Source of the DNA: Pseudofrankia asymbiotica
GTDB lineage: Bacteria; Actinomycetota; Actinomycetes; Frankiales; Frankiaceae
DNA: 8,723 nucleotides
Direction of reading: 5' to 3'
Assembly (NCBI RefSeq): GCF_001983105.1
Contig: NZ_MOMC01000016.1
Span: 231,744-240,466 of the forward strand
Below the pieces are notes generated by a model. The model did not search any database, was not told where the DNA came from, and worked only from the letters and a program-made list of their open reading frames with translations. Made by a program: the position numbers and the translations under genes. This document shows, piece by piece, positions 1 through 5,185 of this stretch (the first letter of the stretch is position 1; the number at the start of each line of letters is the position of its first letter).

Positions 1-71
1 GGCTGGAGGCGGCGGTGAATCTCGCCGCGCGCCGCCTGAGGAGGGTGCCGCTCGCGCCGGATCGAAGGAGG

Positions 72-108
72 CTGAGCGTGATCCGACGTCACGCGGGCGC
101 ACGCTCAG
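72..108 (+). promoter_or_regulatory. Long inverted repeat at the start of a candidate leader ORF
   Basis: A perfect 9-bp inverted repeat, CTGAGCGTG (72-80) with CACGCTCAG (100-108), encloses 19 nt. A shorter competing stem, CGTGA (77-81) with TCACG (89-93), overlaps it, so the RNA could switch between two folds. The GTG at 78-80 and the end of a strong Shine-Dalgarno sequence (AAGGAGG, 65-71) lie in or directly beside the left arm. Folding could therefore affect initiation. It could equally be the terminator of a gene lying left of the window. The repeat is read directly; its role is inferred. Confidence 0.4.
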
Positions 109-173
109 ATGTCATGAATATTACGTATTCGCACGGTTACCGGCTGTTGCGCGATGAACCTCACCGTGACTGA
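78..173 (+). CDS. Possible 31-residue leader ORF or 3' end of an upstream gene
   Basis: A GTG at 78 sits six bases after AAGGAGG (65-71), the strongest Shine-Dalgarno match at this end of the window. It opens a 31-codon frame ending in TGA at 171-173, nine bases before the GTG of the next gene. The next gene's GAGG (172-175) overlaps this stop codon, so translational coupling is possible. The peptide is basic, contains ITYSHGYRLLRDE and matches no family I know. The same frame is open back to base 3, so this could instead be the tail of a longer protein entering from the left. Coding status is uncertain. Confidence 0.3.
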   Translation: MIRRHAGARSDVMNITYSHGYRLLRDEPHRD

Positions 174-182
174 GGCGCGGCC

Positions 183-587
183 GTGAAGCATTGTTGGGAG
201 AAACCGGATTTGGGATGGGTGAACCTGATGCATGCTGTGAGCGGCAACACTTCTTCTGCTCGTCGGAAGCCCCGGTTAGTAGCTGAGGCCCCCTCCGTTC
301 CGAGCCAGGCGAGGCGGCTTCACCAGCCGACGGCCGCGGGCACGCCTGGCCGCCCCAGCTGGGTGGCTGTCCGTTTGCACGCGGCTCTCTCCAGCGCCGA
401 CCGCCCGCTTCGGGCCCGTTCCCTCGCCTATGACCTCGGTCTCTCCGCCGCCGAGGTGACCGTCGAACTGCGTCGTATGCAGGATCTCGGCGTCGCGGCC
501 TCGCATGACCGCCGCTGGACCATCGTCGGGGCCACTCCCGCGGCCGCCGATGATCCGGCCGCCGCCCCCTCGCGCAAGAGCGCCTGA
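183..587 (+). CDS. Small winged-helix-like protein of unknown role
   Basis: The product is 134 residues. Its C-terminal half, about residues 59-115, has helix-turn-helix character: SWVAVRLHAAL, then RARSLAYDLGLSAAEVTVEL, then RRMQDLGVAASHDRRWTIVG as a possible wing. This resembles a MarR/DprA-type winged helix, so DNA binding is plausible but not proven. The tail is Ala/Pro-rich. The GTG start is chosen for GAGG at 172-175, seven bases upstream. The first 35 or so codons are odd: low in third-position G/C, with a TTA at codon 32, unlike the strongly biased remainder. The true start may lie further in, for example the GTG at 363. There are no close same-strand neighbours to suggest a partner. 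I do not recognise a named family. Confidence 0.6.
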   Translation: MKHCWEKPDLGWVNLMHAVSGNTSSARRKPRLVAEAPSVPSQARRLHQPTAAGTPGRPSWVAVRLHAALSSADRPLRARSLAYDLGLSAAEVTVELRRMQDLGVAASHDRRWTIVGATPAAADDPAAAPSRKSA

Positions 588-588
588 A

Positions 589-641
589 CCGTACCGGGCC
601 CACGAGCAGCGGTAAGCCCGCGCCGTTTGTACCGGGTACGG
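589..641 (+). repeat. Inverted repeat just after the winged-helix-like gene
   Basis: CCGTACC (589-595) is repeated in inverted form as GGTACGG (635-641), and GTACCGGG occurs twice in direct orientation (591-598 and 629-636). The first arm begins one base after the stop codon. With a 39-nt spacer it would be a poor terminator, so a loose 3' structure or protein-binding repeats are equally possible. Confidence 0.3.
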
Positions 642-743
642 ACGCTGTTTAGGCCAGCCACGCTCCCAGTGCGGGCCTCGGCCAGGGAATTGTCGATTTC
701 GTGACAACGGCCCGCCGGTGTACCTGATGGTAAGCGCGCTTCG

Positions 744-771
744 GCCCTTTTCGGGCGGCCCTTGTGGGCCG
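744..771 (+). terminator. Two back-to-back short hairpins
   Basis: GCCC (744-747) pairs with GGGC (753-756) around a TTTTC loop. Sharing only base 756, CGGCCC (756-761) pairs with GGGCCG (766-771) around a TTGT tetraloop. There is no T-tract, which is common for actinobacterial terminators. The position, 157 bp after the winged-helix-like stop codon, is far for a terminator, so the call is tentative. Apart from this and the tandem arrays described separately, the 566 bp between 588 and 1153 contain no gene I can support. Confidence 0.3.
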
Positions 772-821
772 TCGTGGCCAGGAGAAATGACTCCACGCCG
801 CGGGACCGCCTTCCGCTGACC

Positions 822-886
822 GAGCCCGGTCGCCAAGCCCGGTCGCCGAGCCCGGTCGCCGAGCCCGGTCGTCGAGCCCGGTCGTC
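822..886 (+). repeat. Tandem array, five copies of a 13-bp unit
   Basis: Five head-to-tail copies of a unit of the form RAGCCCGGTCGYC begin at 822, 835, 848, 861 and 874. Copy 2 starts with A instead of G, and copies 4 and 5 have T at position 12; otherwise they are identical. A degenerate continuation follows to about 899. The 13-bp period is not a multiple of three, which argues against a conserved repeat peptide and against this stretch being coding. Such arrays commonly change copy number between strains. Confidence 0.85.
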
Positions 887-1013
887 GGTCCGGCGTCGAG
901 CCGTTCGATCCCGGTGGCAGGCCGCTCGCGCCGGTGACGTGTCCCACGCGCCAGCCGGCCAGGCCGCTGGACGGCGCGGGAGGATCGCCAGGAGACGTGA
1001 CGGCTGGCCGCGC

Positions 1014-1055
1014 GCGGCCGCGCTGGCGCGGCCGCGCTGGCGCCGCCGCGCTGGC
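1014..1055 (+). repeat. Tandem array, three copies of a 14-bp unit
   Basis: The unit GCGGCCGCGCTGGC occurs at 1014-1027 and 1028-1041 exactly, and at 1042-1055 with one change (G to C at position 3). It is unrelated to the 13-bp array 130 bp upstream. The unit contains the self-complementary core GCGGCCGC, so the array can fold in several registers. Again the period is not a multiple of three. Confidence 0.8.
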
Positions 1056-1140
1056 CGCCGCCTCGCGCCGCGTGCTGTCTCGGACGGTCGGAAACCAGGC
1101 ACGCCGAGCATCGCATCTCCGGAACGCCCGCCGATCGCGC

Positions 1141-1153
1141 TACTCTCCGAAGC
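1141..1153 (+). promoter_or_regulatory. Candidate leaderless promoter for the 61-residue gene
   Basis: TACTCT at 1141-1146 fits the actinobacterial -10 pattern TANNNT and ends seven bases before the ATG at 1154. That would put the transcription start at or next to the start codon. No purine-rich Shine-Dalgarno sequence lies before this ATG, which agrees with leaderless translation, a common mode in actinobacteria. No TTGACA-like -35 element is visible at the expected distance. This is an inference from spacing. Confidence 0.4.
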
Positions 1154-1339
1154 ATGGGGGACACGTACGGAAATCGAGAGGCGACCGGGCCGCAGATCTA
1201 CCTGCCCTGTGAGGCGTGCCGGGACTTCCAGCGGGCGCGCATGCGCGGGCTTGACCGTCAGGTCGTGCTGACCTGGCCGCCTGGCCGTCGGCCGCAGGGC
1301 TGCACCTGCAAACAGGTCCGTCGCGACCGCGAGGGTTGA
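1154..1339 (+). CDS. 61-residue protein with CxxC and CxC cysteine pairs
   Basis: The product is basic and has four cysteines in two close pairs, Cys19-x-x-Cys22 (LPCEAC) and Cys50-x-Cys52 (GCTCK), with 27 residues between the pairs. This spacing suggests a small zinc-binding fold such as a zinc ribbon, though a redox role is possible. Residues 35-43 (DRQVVLTWP) look like a beta strand between the pairs. There is no signal peptide or membrane segment, so it is probably cytoplasmic. The ATG is chosen because a -10-like TACTCT lies seven bases upstream and there is no better start. It stands alone, with a terminator-like hairpin 53 bases after the stop. I know no named family for it. The ordered cysteines and end at a hairpin make it more credible than a random short frame. 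Confidence 0.55.
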   Translation: MGDTYGNREATGPQIYLPCEACRDFQRARMRGLDRQVVLTWPPGRRPQGCTCKQVRRDREG

Positions 1340-1356
1340 GGTCGTCGTCCGCCGGC

Positions 1357-1493
1357 CGTCGATGGGCCGATTCTGACGTTTCCGACCCACCTCCGACACG
1401 GCTGTCGGACCGCGGCCAGCCCGTAATACCCGGATCGGCGATGGCCACGGTCTCGTAACCCACGGGGCCGCCTGGCGAAACGTCGATGGGCCG
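1357..1493 (+). repeat. Direct 13-bp repeats in the spacer before the oxygenase
   Basis: CGTCGATGGGCCG occurs exactly at 1357-1369 and 1481-1493 in the same orientation, 124 bp apart. Its 8-bp core ATGGGCCG recurs at 1656-1663, shortly before the oxygenase ribosome binding site. CCGTAATA also occurs twice, at 1421-1428 and 1491-1498, the latter fused to the second copy. They could be regulator binding sites or remnants of a duplication. Confidence 0.5.
1392..1409 (+). terminator. Hairpin after the 61-residue gene
   Basis: TCCGACA (1392-1398) pairs perfectly with TGTCGGA (1403-1409) around a 4-nt loop, CGGC. It lies 53 bases after the stop codon of the 61-residue gene and has no T-run. It is the best terminator candidate between that gene and the oxygenase. 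Confidence 0.45.
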
Positions 1494-1544
1494 TAATAGC
1501 AGGTAGACGGGTACCACCGCGCGGCGCCGCTGCCCGCCGGTGAC

Positions 1545-1561
1545 GCGTGGCCTCGCCACGC
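1545..1561 (+). promoter_or_regulatory. Hairpin in the region upstream of the oxygenase
   Basis: GCGTGGC (1545-1551) pairs perfectly with GCCACGC (1555-1561) around a 3-nt loop. On either side lie two copies of the palindromic CCGCGCGGCG (1517-1526 and 1587-1596) and two GGTGAC motifs (1539-1544 and 1578-1583). If the oxygenase mRNA starts upstream of this point, it would have a structured leader of more than 130 nt. No convincing -10/-35 pair is visible in 1340-1681. Confidence 0.3.
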
Positions 1562-1681
1562 CCGCCCCCCGCGAGACGGTGACTCGCCGCGCGGCGCGGG
1601 CCGGGTGCGTACGGGCCGCGCCGATGCTCCGGCCGACGACTGGACGGCCCTGACCATGGGCCGCGGAGGCGAGGGACCTAC

Positions 1682-2647
1682 GTGACGACGACACCGGACT
1701 TCCCGCTGCTCGACCTCGGCCGCTGGCGCGACGGCACCGGTGACCAGCGTTACCGGTTCGCCCGTGAGCTGGACGTGGCCCTGCGGCAGTCCGGGTTCCT
1801 GCTGGTCGGGGGGCACGGGATCAGCGCCGGGCTGCGGGCGGCCATCCGCGCGGCCGCCGCGCGGTTCTTCGCCCTGCCGGCCGGGACGAAGGCGGCGTAC
1901 GCGACGCCGGTCGGCGGGCGCGGCTGGATCGCGCCCGGCAGCGAGGCCAACGCCTACTACGGCGAGGCCGCCGACGCGGCCCGCGCCGACCTCAAGGAGA
2001 GCCTGACCATCGGGCGCACCTTCGCCACCGGCGACGAGGACATCGACCGGACGTGGTTCGCCCCCAACGTGTGGCCGGCGCAGTGCCCCGAGCTCGCGGC
2101 GCTCTGCGAGCGCTACACGGATGAGGTCCGTGGCCTCTACGCCGACCTGCTGCGGGCCTGCGCCGTCGCGTTCGGCCTGCCGGAGCCCTGGTTCGCCGAG
2201 CGGGTGTGCTCCAGCCCGCACACCCTCAACATCAACCGCTACCCGCCGCACTCCGAGACCGGAACTCCGCTCGACGGCCAGTTCCGGGTCGCCCCGCACA
2301 CCGACTGGGGCGTTCTCACGATCCTCGACCGTCAGCCCGGCTACGGCGGCCTCCAGGTCCAGGACCGCGCCGGCCGCTGGATGAACGCCCCCTACGAGCC
2401 GGACGCGTTCACGGTCAACGTCGGCGACCTGCTGGCCCGCTGGACCGGCGATCGCTGGCGGTCCACCCGCCACCGGGTGCTCCCACCGCCGGCCGAGGCC
2501 CCCGACGAGGAGCTGATCTCGCTCATCGTCTTCCTCGAGGCCGACGTCGACACGGTCGTCGAGCCACTCGTCGCCGGGACGGCCTACGCGCCGATCGTCG
2601 CCGGCACCTACCTGCTCGAACGCGCCAACGCCGCCACCGTCGCCTAG
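1682..2647 (+). CDS. 2-oxoglutarate/Fe(II)-dependent oxygenase, isopenicillin N synthase-like
   Basis: This 321-residue protein has the layout and length of the IPNS/2OG-Fe(II) dioxygenase superfamily, cytosolic enzymes that hydroxylate, desaturate or cyclise small molecules with O2 and usually 2-oxoglutarate. The N-terminal DIOX_N-type segment begins PLLDLGRW (9-16), followed by SGFLLVGGHGI (37-47). The iron-binding triad is His206-x-Asp208 (VAPHTDWG) and His264 (STRHRV). NINRYPP (183-189) supplies the usual co-substrate-contacting Tyr187. The family's RxS motif should lie just before Phe284, but here it reads Leu278-Ile-Ser280, so the arginine that usually grips the 2OG carboxylate is missing. 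The GTG start has GAGGG (1671-1675) six bases upstream. It is monocistronic and converges with the lipoprotein gene. The substrate cannot be deduced. Confidence 0.9.
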   Translation: MTTTPDFPLLDLGRWRDGTGDQRYRFARELDVALRQSGFLLVGGHGISAGLRAAIRAAAARFFALPAGTKAAYATPVGGRGWIAPGSEANAYYGEAADAARADLKESLTIGRTFATGDEDIDRTWFAPNVWPAQCPELAALCERYTDEVRGLYADLLRACAVAFGLPEPWFAERVCSSPHTLNINRYPPHSETGTPLDGQFRVAPHTDWGVLTILDRQPGYGGLQVQDRAGRWMNAPYEPDAFTVNVGDLLARWTGDRWRSTRHRVLPPPAEAPDEELISLIVFLEADVDTVVEPLVAGTAYAPIVAGTYLLERANAATVA

Positions 2648-2667
2648 CGGGGCAACCGTGGCCCTAG
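2644..2667. terminator. Weak hairpin spanning both convergent stop codons
   Basis: The oxygenase and lipoprotein genes converge with 16 bp between them. GGGC (2650-2653) can pair with GCCC (2661-2664) around AACCGTG. Alternatively, the self-complementary CTAG at 2644-2647 and 2664-2667 can close an outer stem. Both stop codons fall inside this structure. It is the only candidate bidirectional terminator here, and it is short. Confidence 0.3.
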
Positions 2668-3035
2668 TGGGGGAGGTTCTTGTCGGCGCAGACGGAGAGG
2701 GCGGCGCGGGCGTCGGTGTAGATGGAGGTCGTCTCGGAGTTCAGCGCGTCGCGGTAGACCACGGCGAACGGCTGGGAGAGGTCGCCGTACTTCTTCTTGT
2801 CGGCGGTGGCGGCGGCGACGCCCAGGTCACCGGCGGCCCGCAGCCGCCGCCAGTCGACGTCCGTCGGGTGGGTCAGGGTCGGCTTGGTCCGCGCGAGCGC
2901 CTCGCAGGCGGCCTTGGCGTCCTCGGGCGCGGAGCTCGCGGCCTTGTCTCCGCCACCACAGCCGGCCAACGCCACCGCGGCCGTGAGTGTCACGACGGCG
3001 AGGACGACCCGAACCGGCCAGGCGCTGGTGAGCAT
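2664..3035 (-). CDS. Small secreted lipoprotein, function unknown
   Basis: The product is 123 residues. A basic n-region (Arg9) is followed by a hydrophobic stretch (VVLAVVTLTAAVALA, 10-24) and a lipobox LAGC with Cys26 as the predicted lipidation site. A Gly/Ser/Ala linker follows, so it should be anchored on the outer face of the membrane. The mature domain is mostly helical-looking and charged, with Cys44 and Cys116 as a likely disulfide pair. The frame is open upstream, but an ATG at 3053 would put two Asp in the n-region, so the ATG at 3035 is preferred even though its ribosome binding site is weak. It lies 76 bp after the lectin kinase on the same strand and could be cotranscribed with it. 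I recognise no named family. Confidence 0.75.
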   Translation of the reverse strand: MLTSAWPVRVVLAVVTLTAAVALAGCGGGDKAASSAPEDAKAACEALARTKPTLTHPTDVDWRRLRAAGDLGVAAATADKKKYGDLSQPFAVVYRDALNSETTSIYTDARAALSVCADKNLPH

Positions 3036-3111
3036 GCTGCCATCATCGACCATCAATCGCGTCCAGGGCAGGAGCCGGGCGGTTTCCACCGGCGATCCCC
3101 ACGATCCTGGG

Positions 3112-4920
3112 CTAGCCGCTTCCGGTCCTGCGGGCCCACAGCACGGTGCCGTCCTCGAGGCAGATGACGAGCTCGCCGTTGTCACGCATCCAGAGGTACA
3201 TGTCGGACCCGTGGGTATCCGAGCTCCAGTACACGGTCGTCCCGTCGTTGCCGTAGAGCACGAGATCGCCGTCGTCGCGCATCACGGCGTAGGACGCCGC
3301 GGTCCCGCCGGTACCGGACTCCCAGGCAGGGGTGACCGCGCCGGGGCCTTCGGAGTACACGACGAGGTTCCCGTCGAACTGCATGGCCGCCACGAACCGG
3401 CCGTTGCCCGATACCAGCTTCTGGCCCTGTCCCATCCGCTGGCCGGGTTGGAGGACGGCCTGGGCGGGGCCGGGCAGGCCTGGGGACGAGGACGGGATCT
3501 GCGAGTGGGAGCCGCCCGTTGTCGGCGGCGGTGGCGGCGCGGAGTCCACCGGGCCAGGCGGTGGCTGTGCTGGCTGTGTCGAGGGCGGCGGCAGGGACGG
3601 CACCGTTTCGGTCAGGAGCGAGGACGTCGGCGCCGCGCTGCTGGGCGGGCCGGCGCTGAGGCTGGCGCCGAGCGGCGGCTCGCTCAGCGAGCTTGGCCCA
3701 CGGCTGCGCGGTACCAGTATCAGGGTGAGGGCGACGACCACGGCGAGGCTGAACGCGGCGGGTATCCACCAGTGCGGCACCGTGCGGCGCGGGCCGGTGC
3801 CCGGCTGCTTCGCGGCGCTGCCCGGCGCTCCCGCGCCGCCCGCCAGGCCGTCGGGCCTCGCGGGCTCCTGGCTCGGGTGCACCGGCCGGCCATCCGGCCG
3901 GGGGCCGTGGATCCCGGCCGGGGTCCCGTTGGACAGCGACGGCGGACCGGCGGGGCTGGGCAGGGACGGCTGGGGCGTGGCGTGGATGGCGGGCGCGTCG
4001 GCGACGAGGACGTCGTGGGCCGGGGGCGGCGCCGGGGCCGGGATGGCGGGCGTGACGGGCAGGCCGAGCTCCGCCTGGGCGCTCCGGATCGCCGCGGCGA
4101 ACGCGGCCGCGGACGGCCACCGGTCCTCCCGGTTGACGGCGAGGCCCCGCCGCAGCAGCGCGCGCAGCGGCCCGGACAGGCCTATGCCGGCGTCGCGGGG
4201 CAGGCCGTAGCCGACCCGCTCGATGAAGGCGCCCGTGCCCTCCCCGGGCAGCTGCTCGAACGGCGGCGTGCCCGTGAGCATCTCGAACAGCGTCGCCGCG
4301 AGGCTCCACACCTCCGACCGCGGCGAGAACCGGCCGTGGAAGAGCACCTCCGGCGCGGCATAGGCCTGGGTGAAGCCCTTGACGGTGACGGACGAGCGGC
4401 CCGACGCCACCCAGACCGAGACGCCGAAGTCGCTGAGCAGCGGATGCCCGTCGCCGGTCAGCAGGATGTTCCCCGGCTTCACGTCGCAGTGCAGGACCGG
4501 CGGGGTCAGGCCGTGCGCCCAGGCGAGCGTGTCGGCGACGAGGGCGCCGGTGCGCAGGGCCTCGGCCTGGGTGAGCGGCCCGTCGCGGCGCAGCGCCCTG
4601 GACAGGGTGCCACCCGGGACGAACTGCATGCACAGCCAGGGGCGGCCGCTGGGGGTGACCCCGGCGCTGTGGACGGAGACGACACCCGGGTGGGCGGAGA
4701 GCCGGCCCAGCGTCGCGCACTCGAGGCGGAACGCGGCGAGTGCCGCCGGGTTGTCCGTGAGCGGCCCGGTGAACAGCTTCAGCGCGACGGTGCGGCTCAG
4801 CGCCTCGTCGTACGCCCGGTACACCTGGCCGGCCGACCCGGACCCGACGGGCGCCAGCTGGCGGAAGTTGGGTGGGAGGTCGCGGGCGGACCCGGTGTCC
4901 GCCGATGAGTCGACCGTCAT
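3112..4920 (-). CDS. Transmembrane Ser/Thr protein kinase with extracellular B-type lectin domain
   Basis: This is a 602-residue Hanks-type kinase. The cytosolic domain (about 18-285) has the Gly loop GSGSAGQV (26-33), Lys48 in VALKLF, Glu67, catalytic HCD-VKPGN with Asp146, DFG (164-166) and APE (189-191). All catalytic residues are present. HCD replaces HRD, so it is a non-RD kinase. A Pro/Ala-rich linker (290-380) leads to one membrane segment (about 386-404) preceded by two Arg, giving an inside N-terminus. Outside, a Pro/Ser-rich stalk leads to a bulb-type (mannose-binding) lectin domain (about 487-602) with three repeats. Only the first has a perfect QxDxNxVxY (514-522). The second and third read MRDDGDLVLY and MRDNGELVIC. 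It probably senses glycans or the cell wall. The ATG at 4920 follows GGGGGACGGGA; an in-frame start at 5028 lacks support. Confidence 0.92.
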   Translation of the reverse strand: MTVDSSADTGSARDLPPNFRQLAPVGSGSAGQVYRAYDEALSRTVALKLFTGPLTDNPAALAAFRLECATLGRLSAHPGVVSVHSAGVTPSGRPWLCMQFVPGGTLSRALRRDGPLTQAEALRTGALVADTLAWAHGLTPPVLHCDVKPGNILLTGDGHPLLSDFGVSVWVASGRSSVTVKGFTQAYAAPEVLFHGRFSPRSEVWSLAATLFEMLTGTPPFEQLPGEGTGAFIERVGYGLPRDAGIGLSGPLRALLRRGLAVNREDRWPSAAAFAAAIRSAQAELGLPVTPAIPAPAPPPAHDVLVADAPAIHATPQPSLPSPAGPPSLSNGTPAGIHGPRPDGRPVHPSQEPARPDGLAGGAGAPGSAAKQPGTGPRRTVPHWWIPAAFSLAVVVALTLILVPRSRGPSSLSEPPLGASLSAGPPSSAAPTSSLLTETVPSLPPPSTQPAQPPPGPVDSAPPPPPTTGGSHSQIPSSSPGLPGPAQAVLQPGQRMGQGQKLVSGNGRFVAAMQFDGNLVVYSEGPGAVTPAWESGTGGTAASYAVMRDDGDLVLYGNDGTTVYWSSDTHGSDMYLWMRDNGELVICLEDGTVLWARRTGSG

Positions 4921-4937
4921 TCCCGTCCCCCGCACCG

Positions 4938-5013
4938 CTGGAGTCCAGCCCTTGTCAAGCCTACCGAGACCGGGATTAAACGACCGGTAAAGGCGGCGGT
5001 ACGGACCGTCCGT
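4938..5013 (-). promoter_or_regulatory. Upstream region of the lectin kinase with two palindromes
   Basis: ACGGAC-C-GTCCGT (5001-5013) and CTGGA-G-TCCAG (4938-4948) are perfect short palindromes with a one-base centre. Between them, TAGGCT (minus strand, 4963-4958) fits the -10 pattern TANNNT and would give a leader of about 30 nt. A TTGACA hexamer overlaps it (4958-4953) but has no -10 at the right distance. The palindromes flank this candidate, as operators often do. All of this is inferred. Confidence 0.3.
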
Positions 5014-5096
5014 GCGACCGAGATGCACCCTCGGTGAGGTCTCCGCGGGAAGCGTCCTTCCCGGTCGGGCAGACGGGCGCAGGCGCGCGTCCGCCC

Positions 5097-5136
5097 CGCG
5101 GGCCCGGCGGGAAGCCTGTCGCCCGGCGGGCCCGCG
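5097..5136 (-). terminator. Strong GC hairpin terminating the hydrolase gene
   Basis: Bases 5097-5111 pair with 5122-5136 in a 15-bp stem with a single G-G mismatch (5107/5126) and a 10-nt loop. The outer nine pairs, CGCGGGCCC with GGGCCCGCG, are perfect. It begins 49 bases after the hydrolase stop codon and before the kinase promoter region, so it should separate the two transcription units. There is no T-tract, as is usual for high-GC actinobacteria. Confidence 0.7.
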
Positions 5137-5185
5137 TGCGGACTGGGCCGGCCCTCGTCGGCCGTGCCCGGCGCCGTCCTCATGA

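Noticed and set aside
762..1271. Open frame of 169 codons on the + strand over the repeat arrays
   Set aside because: The product is Arg-rich and low complexity, runs through arrays whose periods are not multiples of three, and overlaps the better-supported 61-residue gene in another frame.
428..2473. Very long open frame on the - strand (681 codons) across the gene-poor region and the oxygenase
   Set aside because: It is antisense to the oxygenase with intact catalytic motifs, is Arg/Ala/Gly/Pro-rich without domains, and crosses both tandem arrays. Long spurious frames are expected at this GC content.
3036..3185. Longer N-terminus for the lipoprotein (starts at 3053 or 3185)
   Set aside because: A longer start would bury the signal peptide behind an acidic or low-complexity segment and overlap the kinase 3' end; the signal peptide is natural from the ATG at 3035.
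2797..4908. 703-codon open frame on the + strand
   Set aside because: It is the antisense shadow of the kinase and lipoprotein genes, with no recognisable domain and low-complexity Arg/Gly/Ala content.
4953..4958. TTGACA hexamer on the - strand as a -35 box for the kinase
   Set aside because: No TANNNT-like -10 lies 16-19 bases downstream; the position instead holds GC-rich sequence and the ribosome binding site.
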